From Nitrospira japonica (lineage in GTDB: Bacteria; Nitrospirota; Nitrospiria; Nitrospirales; Nitrospiraceae), in NCBI RefSeq assembly GCF_900169565.1, contig NZ_LT828648.1:2172876-2236875 (forward strand): a stretch of 64,000 bases of DNA, read 5' to 3'. The notes beneath the pieces were generated by a model. That model worked only from the letters and a program-made list of their open reading frames with translations. It had not been told where the DNA came from and searched no databases. Numbering within the stretch: the stretch's first letter is position 1; each line of letters starts with the position of its first letter. Position numbers and translations under genes: made by a program. Below are positions 42,449 through 52,133 of the stretch, piece by piece.

Positions 42449-43072
42449 ATGCCGACGGTCGACGTCATCGATGTGAACAGGCGTAAGGTGGGTTCCGCCG
42501 AGCTTCCCGCCGAAGTGTTCGGCTGCCAGCCCCATGCGGCGCTGGTGCATGAAGCGGTGGTGATGCAGCGTGCCTGTGAGCGGCAAGGTACGGCTTCTAC
42601 GCTCCGACGCGGAGAGGTCAGCGGATCGGGGAAGAAGCCGTGGAAGCAGAAGCATACCGGTAGAGCGCGCGCCGGTTCCTTGCGGTCTCCTGTCTGGAGG
42701 CACGGAGGCTCGGTCTTCGGGCCGAAGCCGAGAAGTTACGCATTCAGCATGCCGAAGAAAAAATACCGCGCCGCGCTGCAGAGCGCCTTGTCGGCCAAAG
42801 TGGCGGGCGGGCACGTGGTGGTCATGTCCGATCTTTCGCTGGCGCAGCCCAAAACGAAGGTATTGGCCAAGACCTTGAGTCAGTTCGGGGACGGCGTTCA
42901 TATCCTTATCGTCGCGGGGGAGGGCCAGACTGGACTTATCCAAGCGGCCAGAAACCTTCCGACCGTTGCAGTCGTGGCGCCCGATCAATTGAACGTCTAT
43001 GACGTGGTGCGTGCCGGAACGATCGTCATCCCGGAACGGGAGTTGGCTCGCGTGAAGGAGGTCTGGGCATGA
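42449..43072 (+). CDS. rplD: 50S ribosomal protein L4
   Basis: This 207-residue protein lines the exit tunnel. It contains the tunnel loop KKPWKQKHTGRARAGSLRSPVWRHGGSVFGP and the conserved MPKKKYRAALQSALSAK. In enteric bacteria L4 also represses the S10 operon; no leader of that sort is seen here. Its stop overlaps the rplW start as ATGA. Confidence 0.98.
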   Translation: MPTVDVIDVNRRKVGSAELPAEVFGCQPHAALVHEAVVMQRACERQGTASTLRRGEVSGSGKKPWKQKHTGRARAGSLRSPVWRHGGSVFGPKPRSYAFSMPKKKYRAALQSALSAKVAGGHVVVMSDLSLAQPKTKVLAKTLSQFGDGVHILIVAGEGQTGLIQAARNLPTVAVVAPDQLNVYDVVRAGTIVIPERELARVKEVWA

Positions 43073-43362
43073 AATTGGATCTTCATCGCGTGCTGATTCA
43101 GCCGCTCTTGACGGAAAAGGTGACGGCGATGCGTGAATCGAACAATACGGTCAGTTTCCTCGTGCATCCGGAAGCCAATCGATTGCAGATCAAGCAGGCG
43201 GTTGAGACTTTGCTCAAGGTCAAGGTTGAGCGGGTGAATGTGCTCAATGTGCAGGGCAAGATCAAGCGTTTGGGACGGTTCTCCGGCAAGCGGTCGGATT
43301 GGAAGAAAGCTTTCGTCAAGCTGAAAGACGGCGAAAAACTCGAGTTGTACGAGAGCGCCTAG
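43069..43362 (+). CDS. rplW: 50S ribosomal protein L23
   Basis: This 97-residue protein sits at the tunnel exit, where it binds trigger factor and SRP. It has the typical start ([16 protein letters not shown]), middle [28 protein letters not shown] and end [15 protein letters not shown]. It overlaps rplD by 4 bases and precedes rplB by 19 bases. Confidence 0.97.
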   Translation: MKLDLHRVLIQPLLTEKVTAMRESNNTVSFLVHPEANRLQIKQAVETLLKVKVERVNVLNVQGKIKRLGRFSGKRSDWKKAFVKLKDGEKLELYESA

Positions 43363-43381
43363 AAGGGGAAAGAGGCATCCA

Positions 43382-44224
43382 ATGGGGTTGAAAGCGTATA
43401 AGCCGACAACGTCAGGGCGCCGCGGGATGTCCGTGGTAACTACTGATGAACTGACCGGCAAGCGGCCCGAAAAGTCATTGACGTCGTTTCATCATCGGAG
43501 CGGCGGGCGCAATAACGACGGACGCACGACTGTCCGTTTCCGCGGGGCCGGACATCGGCGGTTGTATCGGAAGATCGATTTTCGCCGGGATAAGGTCGGT
43601 ATTACCGCCAAGGTAGCCGCGTTGGAATACGATCCCAACCGGTCGGCCCGGATCGCCCTGCTGAATTATCGGGATGGAGAGAAGCGCTACATTCTGGCTC
43701 CCGTCGGTCTGCAGGTCGGCGACGTGTTGCAGTCCGGTGCGGATGCGGAAGTACGGACCGGAAACGCGCTCCCTCTGGCGAATATGCCGTTGGGTACGAC
43801 GATCCATAACATCGAACTCAAGCCCGGCAAGGGCGGTCAGTTGATCCGCAGCGCCGGCGGGTTCGCGCAGGTGATGGGCCGGGATGGCGACTATGTTCAG
43901 GTACGGCTGAAATCGGGTGAAATGCGCCGGGTCCTTGCGTCCTGCATGGCCACCGTTGGACAGGTGGGAAATCTGGATCACGAAAACATCAATGTGGGGA
44001 AAGCCGGTCGATCCCGCTGGATGGGGCGGCGCCCGCACGTGCGCGGCGTGGTCATGAACCCCGTCGACCATCCGCACGGCGGCGGTGAGGGTAAGTCCGG
44101 TCAGGGAAATCCGCATCCCGTTTCGCCGTGGGGCCTGCCGACGAAGGGATACAAGACCCGCAACAACAAGGCGACGGACAAATACATCATCGCCCGACGC
44201 AAGTCAGGAGTGCGCAATGCCTAG
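43382..44224 (+). CDS. rplB: 50S ribosomal protein L2
   Basis: This 280-residue protein supports the peptidyl-transferase centre. Landmarks are [43 protein letters not shown] and the C-terminal [20 protein letters not shown], which holds the highly conserved His. It is of usual length. Its last 8 bases overlap the start of rpsS. Confidence 0.98.
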   Translation: MGLKAYKPTTSGRRGMSVVTTDELTGKRPEKSLTSFHHRSGGRNNDGRTTVRFRGAGHRRLYRKIDFRRDKVGITAKVAALEYDPNRSARIALLNYRDGEKRYILAPVGLQVGDVLQSGADAEVRTGNALPLANMPLGTTIHNIELKPGKGGQLIRSAGGFAQVMGRDGDYVQVRLKSGEMRRVLASCMATVGQVGNLDHENINVGKAGRSRWMGRRPHVRGVVMNPVDHPHGGGEGKSGQGNPHPVSPWGLPTKGYKTRNNKATDKYIIARRKSGVRNA

Positions 44225-44504
44225 ATCGGTTAGCAAGGGGCCGTTTGTCGACGACCATCTGCTCAAGAAGGTGGAGCAGATGAACCAGACCAAGGACCGG
44301 AAGATCATCAAGACGTGGTCGCGTCGTTCCACCGTCGTTCCGGACATGATCGGGCACACATTTGCGGTGCATAACGGCAAGAAGTTTATTCCCGTCTTTG
44401 TCACTGAGAACATGGTCGGCCATAAGCTCGGTGAGTTCGCCCCCACCCGTTTCTTCAAAGGGCACGGACAGGCCAAGACGGAAAAAGCGGTCGCTCTGAA
44501 ATAA
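44217..44504 (+). CDS. rpsS: 30S ribosomal protein S19
   Basis: From ATG 44217 this is the normal 95-residue protein ([47 protein letters not shown]). A longer frame back to 44085 lies inside rplB and is not used. The ATG overlaps the rplB stop by 8 bases, so the two are coupled. It binds 16S rRNA near S13 in the head. Confidence 0.97.
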   Translation: MPRSVSKGPFVDDHLLKKVEQMNQTKDRKIIKTWSRRSTVVPDMIGHTFAVHNGKKFIPVFVTENMVGHKLGEFAPTRFFKGHGQAKTEKAVALK

Positions 44505-44528
44505 AGGATGATCAGGTAAGGACTAGAC

Positions 44529-44879
44529 ATGGCAGAAGCACGAGCAGTATTGAGATTTGTTCGCGTGGCTCCTCGAAAGGCCCGTCCCGTTGTCGACATG
44601 ATTCGTGGGCAGCAGGTTCCCCTGGCCCTGGCGATGCTCAAGCATCTGCCCCGCCATGCGGCGCGTGTCATCGAGAAGGTGCTCCGCTCGGCCGTGGCCA
44701 ACGCCGAGCAAAAGGAGTTGGGGGACAGTGATTCCATGCGGGTCTCCAAGGCATTCGTGAATTGCGGGCCAACCTATAAGCGGTTCCGCGCCCGGTCGAT
44801 GGGGCGGGCCAATGCCATTCAAAAGCGGACGAGTCATATTACCGTTGTCGTCGAGGCGCCGGGCCTCACGGGAAAGTAA
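44529..44879 (+). CDS. rplV: 50S ribosomal protein L22
   Basis: This 116-residue protein lines the exit tunnel opposite L4. It shows [19 protein letters not shown], the helical middle and the C-terminal beta hairpin ([28 protein letters not shown]). Macrolide-resistance positions lie in that hairpin; no deletion is seen. It starts 24 bases after S19. Confidence 0.98.
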   Translation: MAEARAVLRFVRVAPRKARPVVDMIRGQQVPLALAMLKHLPRHAARVIEKVLRSAVANAEQKELGDSDSMRVSKAFVNCGPTYKRFRARSMGRANAIQKRTSHITVVVEAPGLTGK

Positions 44880-44930
44880 AGTAACGCGCATCGCGGTCGT
44901 TCGGCCGCGGTAGAACTGAGGACAGATCGT

Positions 44931-45602
44931 ATGGGTCAAAAAACGCATCCAATCGGCTATCGGCTTGGTTACAACTATACGTGGAGTTCACGGTGGTACG
45001 CCGAGAAAGACTACGCCAAGCTGCTGCACCAGGACATCAAGATCCGTAAGATCGTGAAGCAGAAGCTCTTTCACGCTGGCGTGGCCAAGGTGGAAATCGA
45101 GCGGTCGGGCGATCAGACCCGGGTCATCATCCATACGGCCCGTCCTGGAATCATCATCGGTCGCAAGGGCGCCGAGGTCGATAAGTTGAAAGCTGAATTG
45201 GAAAAGCAGTACGGCGGGCAGGTGTACATCACGGTCAAGGAAATCAAGAAGCCCGAGTTGGACGCCCAATTGGTCAGTGAAAACGTGGCCACCCAGCTGG
45301 AGAAGCGCGTTGCATTCCGCCGCGCCATGAAGCGAAGCGTACAATCGGCGTTGCGTCTCGGGGCGCAGGGAATCAAGATCATGATCGCCGGCCGTTTGGG
45401 GGGGGCTGAAATTGCCCGCACCGAGTGGTACCGCGAGGGGCGCGTGCCTTTGCATACGCTGCGGGCGGAGGTCGATTATGGATTTGCAGAAGCCCATACG
45501 ACGATGGGACAGATCGGCGTGAAAACGTGGATCTACAAAGGGGAAATTCTTCCCGCGCAGCCGCTCAAGCCGGAATCGGCCTTTGAGCGTCGACTGGCAT
45601 AA
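44931..45602 (+). CDS. rpsC: 30S ribosomal protein S3
   Basis: This 223-residue protein of the mRNA entry channel has the opening [23 protein letters not shown], a KH domain ([24 protein letters not shown]) and a C-terminal domain with [37 protein letters not shown]. It is a little longer than average at neither end. The 51-base gap from rplV carries a short GCGGTCGTTCGGCCGC palindrome. Confidence 0.98.
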   Translation: MGQKTHPIGYRLGYNYTWSSRWYAEKDYAKLLHQDIKIRKIVKQKLFHAGVAKVEIERSGDQTRVIIHTARPGIIIGRKGAEVDKLKAELEKQYGGQVYITVKEIKKPELDAQLVSENVATQLEKRVAFRRAMKRSVQSALRLGAQGIKIMIAGRLGGAEIARTEWYREGRVPLHTLRAEVDYGFAEAHTTMGQIGVKTWIYKGEILPAQPLKPESAFERRLA

Positions 45603-45616
45603 GTTAAGAGGCGAAC

Positions 45617-46030
45617 GTGCTGGCACCGAAAAAAGTCAAGTTTCGAAAGATGATGAAGGGTCGCATGCGAGGCAAGGCCTATCGCGGCGGGAATGTCACG
45701 CTCGGCGAGTTTGGACTGAAGGCGTTGGAACCCGGTTGGGTGACCAGTCGGCAGATCGAGGCTGCACGTATTGCCATCACCCGGTATGTGAAGCGGGGTG
45801 GACAGGTATGGACGAGAATTTTCCCCGACAAGCCGATTACCAAGAAGCCGGCCGAAACCCGCATGGGCAAAGGAAAGGGCAATCCTGAGTATTGGGTGGC
45901 GGTCGTCAAGCCCGGCCGGATTCTCTACGAGATGGGCGGGGTCACCCCGGAAATCGCCAACGAAGCATTTCGTTTGGCTTCACACAAGTTGCCGATCGCG
46001 ACCAAGTGCGTGGCTCGGGGAGAATTTTAA
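45617..46030 (+). CDS. rplP: 50S ribosomal protein L16
   Basis: This 137-residue protein starts at GTG 45617 ([18 protein letters not shown]). It contains the conserved [37 protein letters not shown] loop, which contacts the A-site tRNA and L27. It follows S3 by 14 bases and precedes L29 by 30 bases in the S10 order. Confidence 0.97.
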   Translation: MLAPKKVKFRKMMKGRMRGKAYRGGNVTLGEFGLKALEPGWVTSRQIEAARIAITRYVKRGGQVWTRIFPDKPITKKPAETRMGKGKGNPEYWVAVVKPGRILYEMGGVTPEIANEAFRLASHKLPIATKCVARGEF

Positions 46031-46060
46031 GAGCGTTGGGTTCAGGAAGGGCGGAGTGAG

Positions 46061-46270
46061 ATGGATCTCAAAGAATTAAAGCAATTGAGTGCGCCTGAGT
46101 TGTCGGAAAAGGCCAAGGAGTTGACGCAGGAGTTGTTCAATCTCCGATTTCAGCTGGGGACTGGGCGGCTGGAAAACCCGATGCAAATCCGGAAAACCAA
46201 GCGAACGATCGCTCAGGTGAAGACGCTCTTGCGTGAAACAGAACGGGCGAGCCAAAAACCGGGCTCGTAA
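46061..46270 (+). CDS. rpmC: 50S ribosomal protein L29
   Basis: This 69-residue helical hairpin protein ([53 protein letters not shown]) sits at the tunnel exit beside L23. A purine-rich AAGGGCGGAG lies before ATG 46061. It has a slightly extended C-terminus (ERASQKPGS). rpsQ begins 23 bases later. Confidence 0.96.
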   Translation: MDLKELKQLSAPELSEKAKELTQELFNLRFQLGTGRLENPMQIRKTKRTIAQVKTLLRETERASQKPGS

Positions 46271-46293
46271 GAGAGGGGAAATAGGTACGCACT

Positions 46294-46560
46294 ATGGCAG
46301 AGACGGGCGTCAAGCGGCGTGAGTGGATCGGGCGGGTCGTCAGCAACAAGATGAATAAGACCGTCGTCGTGGCGGTGGAACGGTCGGTCGTTCATCCCAT
46401 CTATCGAAAAGTTTTACGGCGGATCACCAAGTTGAAGGCCCACGACGAGCAGAATGCCTGCGGGATTGGCGACCGGGTGCGGATGATCGAAACCCGACCG
46501 ATCAGTAAAGAGAAGCATTGGCGGGTGGTTGAAGTACTGGAAAAAGGGCGCGGCGAGTAG
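46294..46560 (+). CDS. rpsQ: 30S ribosomal protein S17
   Basis: This 88-residue OB-fold protein shows [33 protein letters not shown] and ends in the typical [17 protein letters not shown]. It is an early 16S rRNA binder. It starts at ATG 46294 with GAGGGGA upstream, and rplN is 35 bases downstream, completing the S10 cluster. Confidence 0.97.
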   Translation: MAETGVKRREWIGRVVSNKMNKTVVVAVERSVVHPIYRKVLRRITKLKAHDEQNACGIGDRVRMIETRPISKEKHWRVVEVLEKGRGE

Positions 46561-46595
46561 TTCGCTCGTCCACGACGACAAGGAACGAGTCAGAC

Positions 46596-46964
46596 ATGAT
46601 TCAGAACTATACCTACATGGATGTGGCCGATAACTCAGGGGCGAAGCAGGCCATGTGCTTCCATGTTCTCGGCGGCTCAAAGCGCCGGTACGCTTCCCTG
46701 GGAGACATCATCGTTGTGGCCGTGAAGGAAGCGATTCCCCAGGCCACGGTCAAGAAGGGCGACGTCAGCCGCGCCGTGATCGTGCGCACGACGAAGGAAG
46801 TGCGGCGTGAAGACGGATCCTATATCAAGTTCGACCGGAACGCCTGTGTGCTGATCAATAAAGATGGAGAGCCGGTCGGTACCCGCATCTTCGGACCGGT
46901 CGCCCGCGAGCTCCGGTGGAAAAAATTCATGAAGATTATTTCTCTGGCTCCGGAAGTTCTTTAG
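46596..46964 (+). CDS. rplN: 50S ribosomal protein L14
   Basis: This 122-residue protein ([37 protein letters not shown]) is part of the bridge to the small subunit and also the site where RsfS silences free large subunits. The length and ends are usual ([10 protein letters not shown]). It begins the spc cluster with L24 16 bases downstream. Confidence 0.98.
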   Translation: MIQNYTYMDVADNSGAKQAMCFHVLGGSKRRYASLGDIIVVAVKEAIPQATVKKGDVSRAVIVRTTKEVRREDGSYIKFDRNACVLINKDGEPVGTRIFGPVARELRWKKFMKIISLAPEVL

Positions 46965-46980
46965 GCCGATAGGAGTAGAC

Positions 46981-47310
46981 GTGGAAGCGTTACAGAAGGT
47001 TCGAATCCGCAAGGGCGACACGGTTGTGGTCATCGCCGGGCGCGATCGGGGAAAATCGGGAAAGGTTTTGTCGGTTGACCGTACCGCGGGTCGTGTGGTG
47101 GTTGAAAAGCTGAACATGATCAAGCGACATACCAAGCCGAATCAGAAGGTGAAGCAGGGCGGTATCCTTGAGCGCGAAGCGCCGTTGGCGATTTCCAACG
47201 TGATGTTTCTGTGCCCGGTCACCCAGAAGCCGACGCGGCTCGGGGTTCGGGTGCAGGCTGACGGCAAGCGTGTCCGCTTCAGCAAGAAATCCAAAGACAC
47301 TGTGGAATAG
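46981..47310 (+). CDS. rplX: 50S ribosomal protein L24
   Basis: This 109-residue KOW-domain protein starts at GTG 46981 ([26 protein letters not shown]), followed by [10 protein letters not shown]-like and [16 protein letters not shown] segments. It starts 50S assembly by binding the 5' end of 23S rRNA. It follows L14 by 16 bases; L5 begins 17 bases later. Confidence 0.97.
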   Translation: MEALQKVRIRKGDTVVVIAGRDRGKSGKVLSVDRTAGRVVVEKLNMIKRHTKPNQKVKQGGILEREAPLAISNVMFLCPVTQKPTRLGVRVQADGKRVRFSKKSKDTVE

Positions 47311-47327
47311 GGGCAAAGGGAAGGCAC

Positions 47328-47987
47328 ATGGCGGACGCGAAAGATCCGAAAAAATCAAAGGGCGCGAAGCCGGCAGGACGCGCATCGAAAAAAGACGGCG
47401 CGCCGGCTCCTCAGGCGCTGGACGACGGGAGCGAGGAGTCAAAATTCAAACCGCGCCTCCGTGACATGTACCGGGAGCAGGTCATTCCGGCCCTCATGAA
47501 GGAATTCGGATACAAGAATCTGATGCAGGTGCCGAAGCTCGAACGGATCGTGTTGAACGTCGGAATGAGTGAGGCTACTCAGAACGTGAAGCTGCTCGAA
47601 AGTGCGGCGACTGAACTGGGGATGATTACCGGACAAAAGCCGGTCATAACCAAGGCCAAGAAGGCAATCGCCGGGTTCAAGTTGCGTCAGGGAATGCCGA
47701 TCGGGACGAAAGTGACGCTACGGAACCGCCGGATGTACGAATTTTTCGATCGCCTGGTGACGCTGGCGCTGCCCCGGATCCGAGATTTTCGCGGCGTATC
47801 GCCCAAGGCGTTCGACGGACGGGGTAACTATACGCTGGGGCTCAAGGAACAGTTGATTTTCCCCGAAATCAAGTATGACGAGGTGGCATCGATTCACGGC
47901 ATGGACATCACCATCGTGACGACGGCCCGTACCAACGACGAAGGTAAAGCCCTGCTGCGGCAATTAGGGATGCCCTTCCGGACTTAA
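47328..47987 (+). CDS. rplE: 50S ribosomal protein L5 with N-terminal extension
   Basis: This 219-residue protein matches L5 from about residue 38 on ([71 protein letters not shown]). The first ~37 residues, rich in Lys, Ala, Pro and acidic residues, exceed the usual ~180-residue protein. No ATG, GTG or TTG with a good ribosome-binding site lies at the usual L5 start. ATG 47328 has GGGAAGG upstream. L5 binds 5S rRNA, and the tail could lie on the surface. Confidence 0.95.
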   Translation: MADAKDPKKSKGAKPAGRASKKDGAPAPQALDDGSEESKFKPRLRDMYREQVIPALMKEFGYKNLMQVPKLERIVLNVGMSEATQNVKLLESAATELGMITGQKPVITKAKKAIAGFKLRQGMPIGTKVTLRNRRMYEFFDRLVTLALPRIRDFRGVSPKAFDGRGNYTLGLKEQLIFPEIKYDEVASIHGMDITIVTTARTNDEGKALLRQLGMPFRT

Positions 47988-48008
47988 CGCGTAACGAAGG
48001 AGCCGACT

Positions 48009-48194
48009 GTGTCGAGACTAGCCCTGCGCAACAAATGCGCGAAGAAGCCTAAGTTTTCCTCGCGCGCGTATCACCGATGCGGGATCTGCGGGCGTGTGCA
48101 CGGATTCTTGCGCCGGTTCAAGATGTGTAGAATTTGCTTTCGCCTGCTGAGCCTGAAGGGGGAAATCCCCGGAGTCAGGAAAGCCAGCTGGTGA
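48009..48194 (+). CDS. rpsN: 30S ribosomal protein S14, zinc form (type Z)
   Basis: This 61-residue protein starts at GTG 48009 ([36 protein letters not shown]). Zinc-binding pairs are Cys24/Cys27 and Cys40/Cys43 (CRICF). It is the short zinc version rather than the ~100-residue zinc-free one. It follows L5 by 21 bases, in the spc order. Confidence 0.96.
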   Translation: MSRLALRNKCAKKPKFSSRAYHRCGICGRVHGFLRRFKMCRICFRLLSLKGEIPGVRKASW

Positions 48195-48272
48195 TGCGTG
48201 ACCGGCGGTTGTCGGTCGCCGCACGATGCGAACAACGCAACGCATTACAATAATTGGGTGTGAAGGGAGTCT

Positions 48273-48668
48273 ATGGTTACGGATCCGATCAGTGATTTGC
48301 TGGTGAGATTGCGAAACGGATTTCGGCGGCAACATGAAGTGGTCACTATGCCCGCGTCCAAGTTGAAACGCGAGGTCCTGCGTGTTCTGCAGGCCGAGGG
48401 CTTCATTCATGGTGTTGAGGGAGCCGAAGAGGAGGGCCATCCGGTCCTCAAGGTTCGTCTCCGGTATGTGGGCGAGGGACAGCCGATGATTACCGGTATG
48501 GAGCGTGTGAGCAAGCCGGGCCGACGGGTGTACGTCGGAAATAAGAACATTCCGCGTGTGCGTAACGGTATCGGCATGGCGATTCTCTCGACGTCCAAGG
48601 GGATCATGACCGATCAGGCCTCACGCAAAGCCGGGCTCGGCGGTGAAGTGCTCTGTTCGATCTGGTAG
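48273..48668 (+). CDS. rpsH: 30S ribosomal protein S8
   Basis: This 131-residue protein has the usual start VTDPISDLLVRLRNGFRRQ and end GIMTDQASRKAGLGGEVLCSIW. In enteric bacteria S8 represses the spc operon at the L5 site; no such element was identified here. The 78-base gap from S14 is the largest within the early spc cluster. L6 follows 39 bases later. Confidence 0.98.
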   Translation: MVTDPISDLLVRLRNGFRRQHEVVTMPASKLKREVLRVLQAEGFIHGVEGAEEEGHPVLKVRLRYVGEGQPMITGMERVSKPGRRVYVGNKNIPRVRNGIGMAILSTSKGIMTDQASRKAGLGGEVLCSIW

Positions 48669-48707
48669 CGGTCGGTTGATTGCATCGGCAAGAAGGATGG
48701 CGTAGCG

Positions 48708-49244
48708 ATGTCACGCATAGGAAAAAAACCGGTTCCGGTTCCGTCCGGTGTCGACGTGAAAGTGGCGGGGTCCGTAGTATCCGTGAAGGGTCCCTTGGGT
48801 AAGTTGGACTGGGCGCTGGCACCGGGCATCGGTGTCACGGTGGACCAGGGTCAGGTGCTGATCACCCGATCGAGCGAGGCGCGCAACGTTCGGGCGCTGC
48901 ACGGGTTGGTCCGCGCCGAGTTGAGCAATATGGTCTTGGGCGTCACCAAAGGGTATGAACGAAATCTGGAAATTACCGGCGTCGGCTATAAGGCTGCCGT
49001 GCAGGGTCGCACGATGAGTTTCAACGTGGGTTACATCAATCCGGTCGTATATCCGATCCCCGCCGGGATCGAAGTGAAAATCGACAAGCAGACCCTAATC
49101 AATGTGAAGGGTATAGACAAGCGGCTCGTGGGGCAGGTGGCGGCCAACCTCCGGGCCATCAAGCCACCCGACGTCTACAAGCAAAAGGGTGTGCGGTATG
49201 TCGGCGAAGTCTTGCGTAAGAAGGAAGGCAAAACAGGGAAGTAG
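48708..49244 (+). CDS. rplF: 50S ribosomal protein L6
   Basis: This 178-residue protein has two repeated domains (MSRIGKKPVPVPSGVDVKV, GPLGKLDW; GVTKGYERNLEITGVGYKAAVQG, TLINVKGIDKRLVGQVAANLRAIKPPDVYKQKGVRYV). It sits near the factor-binding centre. L18 starts 6 bases after its stop. Confidence 0.98.
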   Translation: MSRIGKKPVPVPSGVDVKVAGSVVSVKGPLGKLDWALAPGIGVTVDQGQVLITRSSEARNVRALHGLVRAELSNMVLGVTKGYERNLEITGVGYKAAVQGRTMSFNVGYINPVVYPIPAGIEVKIDKQTLINVKGIDKRLVGQVAANLRAIKPPDVYKQKGVRYVGEVLRKKEGKTGK

Positions 49245-49250
49245 GATGCC

Positions 49251-49616
49251 ATGAACAGTTTGGAAAAGAACCGGCAGCTCGCGCGTCGTCAGCAGCGTGT
49301 CCGCCAGCGGATTTTTGGGACCGACGCGCGTCCGCGACTCAATGTGTTTCGCAGCAGCAGCCACATCTATGCGCAGATTATCGATGACCTGAAAGGCCTG
49401 ACGTTGGCGTCGGCCTCGTCCCTCGACAAATCGTTGCGGACGACGCTCAAATCCACGAGCAGCATCGAAGCGGCGAAGGCGGTCGGTAAGCTGCTGGCCG
49501 AGCGGGCCAAGGCCGCGAAAGTTCAGACGGTCGTGTTCGATCGCGGCGGTCGCCTGTACCACGGCCGAATCAAGGCCTTAGCCGAAGCCTCCCGCGAGGG
49601 AGGGTTGCAGTTCTAA
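49251..49616 (+). CDS. rplR: 50S ribosomal protein L18
   Basis: This 121-residue 5S rRNA-binding protein shows the [38 protein letters not shown] core and ends [28 protein letters not shown]. It follows L6 by 6 bases; S5 begins 45 bases later at a GTG. Confidence 0.97.
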   Translation: MNSLEKNRQLARRQQRVRQRIFGTDARPRLNVFRSSSHIYAQIIDDLKGLTLASASSLDKSLRTTLKSTSSIEAAKAVGKLLAERAKAAKVQTVVFDRGGRLYHGRIKALAEASREGGLQF

Positions 49617-49661
49617 TGCAGCCACTGTCGAGTCTTCATACAGGAGAGGGGGAGTAGGCGC

Positions 49662-50171
49662 GTGCGAGTTAATCCCGATGAACTCAGTCTAAAAGATAAA
49701 GTCGTCTTCATCAACCGCGTGGCCAAGGTGGTCAAGGGCGGTAAGCGGTTCAATTTTTGCGCCCTCGTCGTCGTCGGAGACGGGCAGGGTTGGGTCGGCA
49801 TCGGTAAAGGCAAGGCAGCCGAAGTCCCGGTGGCGATTTCCAAGGCCGTGCAGCAAGCGAAGAAGAATTTGGTGCACGTGCCGCTCAAGTCCGGAACGAT
49901 TCCGCATGAAGTCCACGGACTGTTCGGAGGCGAGCACGTGCTGTTGAAACCCGCGGCGGAAGGCACCGGCATCATCGCCGGCGGGGCCGTGCGGGCCGTC
50001 GTCGAATTGGTCGGCGCGCATAACGTGATCTCGAAGACGCTGGGCCGAGGCAATCCCTTCAATACCGTTCGGGCGACGCTCGACGGCCTGACCCAGCTTC
50101 GGAATCCGGAAGAAGTGATGCAGTTGAGGCGCGGTCTCACAGATGTCCGTGCGGCCGGAGTGGGGGCATGA
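49662..50171 (+). CDS. rpsE: 30S ribosomal protein S5
   Basis: This 169-residue protein starts at GTG 49662 with GGAGAGGGGGAG upstream. It contains the dsRNA-binding domain ([41 protein letters not shown]) and the second domain ([22 protein letters not shown]). It helps accuracy at the decoding site. Its stop overlaps the rpmD start as ATGA. Confidence 0.97.
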   Translation: MRVNPDELSLKDKVVFINRVAKVVKGGKRFNFCALVVVGDGQGWVGIGKGKAAEVPVAISKAVQQAKKNLVHVPLKSGTIPHEVHGLFGGEHVLLKPAAEGTGIIAGGAVRAVVELVGAHNVISKTLGRGNPFNTVRATLDGLTQLRNPEEVMQLRRGLTDVRAAGVGA

Positions 50172-50371
50172 TGGGAGCGAAAAAAACAGGCACGGCAAGC
50201 GTACGCATCACCCTGAAGCGAAGCCCCATCGGAACGCCGGAGCGTCATCGGCTGGCATTGCGCGGGCTGGGGCTGCGAAAGATTCGTCAGGCGGTCGTGC
50301 GTCCGGACACACCTCAAGTCCGGGGTCTTATTCATCAGGTCGGCTATTTGCTGGAAGTGCAACCACAATGA
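50168..50371 (+). CDS. rpmD: 50S ribosomal protein L30
   Basis: This 67-residue ferredoxin-like protein ([53 protein letters not shown]) is a little longer than the usual ~60 residues. It overlaps rpsE by 4 bases and rplO by 4 bases, so S5-L30-L15 are coupled. A second ATG at 50171 is an alternative start. Confidence 0.95.
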   Translation: MMGAKKTGTASVRITLKRSPIGTPERHRLALRGLGLRKIRQAVVRPDTPQVRGLIHQVGYLLEVQPQ

Positions 50372-50817
50372 ATCTACACGAACTGGCTCCCGCCAAGGGA
50401 GCAAAGAAAAAGCGCAAGCGGATCGGTCGAGGGCCGGGTTCCGGACACGGGAAGACCGCGACCAAGGGACATAAAGGATTACTGGCGCGTTCCGGCGGCG
50501 GTAAGGGGGCCGGCTTCGAGGGCGGGCAGATGCCCCTCATTCGTCGCGTACCCAAGTACGGCTTTACCAATCCGTTCAGGAAAGAATTCGCCATCGTTAA
50601 TCTCAAAAGTCTCGTGGACTTGGCCGAGCAGGGAACCATCACGCCTCAGACATTGGTCGATGCCGGACTCGTCAGGCGGCTGACATTGCCGATCAAGATC
50701 CTCGGAAACGGGGAGCTCAAAAAGCCGTTGGTGGTTCAGGCGCACAAGTTCAGCAAGTCGGCTGAGGCCAAGATCCAAGCCGCAGGAGGCAGAGTCGAGG
50801 TCATTCCCGGTGTTTGA
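50368..50817 (+). CDS. rplO: 50S ribosomal protein L15
   Basis: From ATG 50368 this is the normal 149-residue protein ([20 protein letters not shown], then GPGSGHGKTATKGHKG, GFEGGQMPLIRRVPKYGF, FSKSAEAKIQAAGGRVEVI). A longer frame to 50143 overlaps S5 and L30. It overlaps rpmD by 4 bases and secY by 8 bases. Confidence 0.97.
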   Translation: MNLHELAPAKGAKKKRKRIGRGPGSGHGKTATKGHKGLLARSGGGKGAGFEGGQMPLIRRVPKYGFTNPFRKEFAIVNLKSLVDLAEQGTITPQTLVDAGLVRRLTLPIKILGNGELKKPLVVQAHKFSKSAEAKIQAAGGRVEVIPGV

Positions 50818-52129
50818 GCGGCTCCTGACGAGTTTTCAGAATATTTTCAAGATTCCCGAGCTGCGGACCAGAATCCTGTTCACGCTGGGCATGCTGGTCG
50901 TCTATCGAGTCGGTGCACACATCCCCACACCGGGAATCAATGGGGAGGCGCTCCAGGACTTTCTGCAAAAGCAGGGCGGTGCGCTGCTCGGTTTTCTAGA
51001 CATTTTTTCCGGCGGCTCCCTGTCGCGGCTGACGATCTTTGCGCTCGGCATCATGCCGTACATCAGCGCATCGATTATTCTTCAGCTCCTGACGGTGGTC
51101 ATTCCCCATTTGACGAAACTCGCCAAGGAAGGGGAGCGCGGCCGTAAGAAGATTATCCAGTATACGCGCTTCGGAACGATCGGCATCGCCCTCATCCAAG
51201 GGTTTGGTATCGCCGTCGGTTTGGAACAGATGAACGGCGGGGCGTTTGTTCTGGATAAAGGGTGGGGGTTCCGTCTGATGACGGTCATCACCCTGACCGC
51301 CGGCACTGCGTTTCTGATGTGGCTTGGCGAACAGATTACTGAGCGCGGGATCGGCAACGGCATCTCGTTGATTATTTTTGCAGGGATCGTCGCCCGCCTT
51401 CCGGCCGCGGTGGCGCAGACATTCGATCTGTACAAGGTCGGCCAGCTGAGCTTTCTGCTGTTGGCCGCGCTGGCCGTCTTGATGGTCGCAGTCGTGGCTG
51501 CCATCGTGTTTCTCGAAAGCGGTCGCCGCAAGGTGCCTGTGCAGTATGCAAAGCGGGTGGTTGGGCGGAGGGTCTACGGGGGACAGAGCACGCATATTCC
51601 GCTGAAGATCAATACCGCCGGAGTCATTCCGCCGATCTTCGCGTCGTCGATCATTGCGTTCCCTGCCACCATTGCCGGATTTTTTGAGACGCCATGGGTG
51701 AAGGCCATTGGCGCACAGTTGGCCCCGGGGTCGTTGCTGTATACGCTCATGTACGTCGGGTTGATTCTGTTCTTTTGTTTTTTCTATACGGCAGTCGTAC
51801 TCAATCCGGTGGATATGGCCGACAATATGAAAAAATATGGCGGTTTCATTCCCGGAATTCGACCCGGCCAACGGACCTCGGATTACATTTATAAGGTCCT
51901 GACCCATATTACATTCGCCGGGGCGATCTATCTGGCCATCGTCTGCGTGATTCCGGAGTTTTTGATCTACAAGTTGAACGTGCCATTTTATTTCGGCGGT
52001 ACATCGTTGCTGATCGTCATCGGAGTCGGATTGGATACGGCACAGCAAATCGAGTCCCATATGCTGATGCGCAACTATGAAGGCTTCCTGGGAAAAGGCA
52101 TGGGACCGCTGCGCGGCCGGAGTGGTTGA
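50810..52129 (+). CDS. secY: preprotein translocase subunit SecY
   Basis: This 439-residue channel protein has about ten membrane helices. It starts at GTG 50810 (FERLLTSFQNIFKIPELRTRILFTLGMLVVYRVGAHIPTPGI), inside the last 8 bases of rplO. The plug/pore region GSLSRLTIFALGIMPYISASII and the cytosolic loops (YAKRVVGRRVYGGQSTHIPLKINTAGVIP; RPGQRTSDYI) are complete. It partners SecE at 25596. adk begins 4 bases after its stop. Confidence 0.98.
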   Translation: MFERLLTSFQNIFKIPELRTRILFTLGMLVVYRVGAHIPTPGINGEALQDFLQKQGGALLGFLDIFSGGSLSRLTIFALGIMPYISASIILQLLTVVIPHLTKLAKEGERGRKKIIQYTRFGTIGIALIQGFGIAVGLEQMNGGAFVLDKGWGFRLMTVITLTAGTAFLMWLGEQITERGIGNGISLIIFAGIVARLPAAVAQTFDLYKVGQLSFLLLAALAVLMVAVVAAIVFLESGRRKVPVQYAKRVVGRRVYGGQSTHIPLKINTAGVIPPIFASSIIAFPATIAGFFETPWVKAIGAQLAPGSLLYTLMYVGLILFFCFFYTAVVLNPVDMADNMKKYGGFIPGIRPGQRTSDYIYKVLTHITFAGAIYLAIVCVIPEFLIYKLNVPFYFGGTSLLIVIGVGLDTAQQIESHMLMRNYEGFLGKGMGPLRGRSG

Positions 52130-52133
52130 CCCG

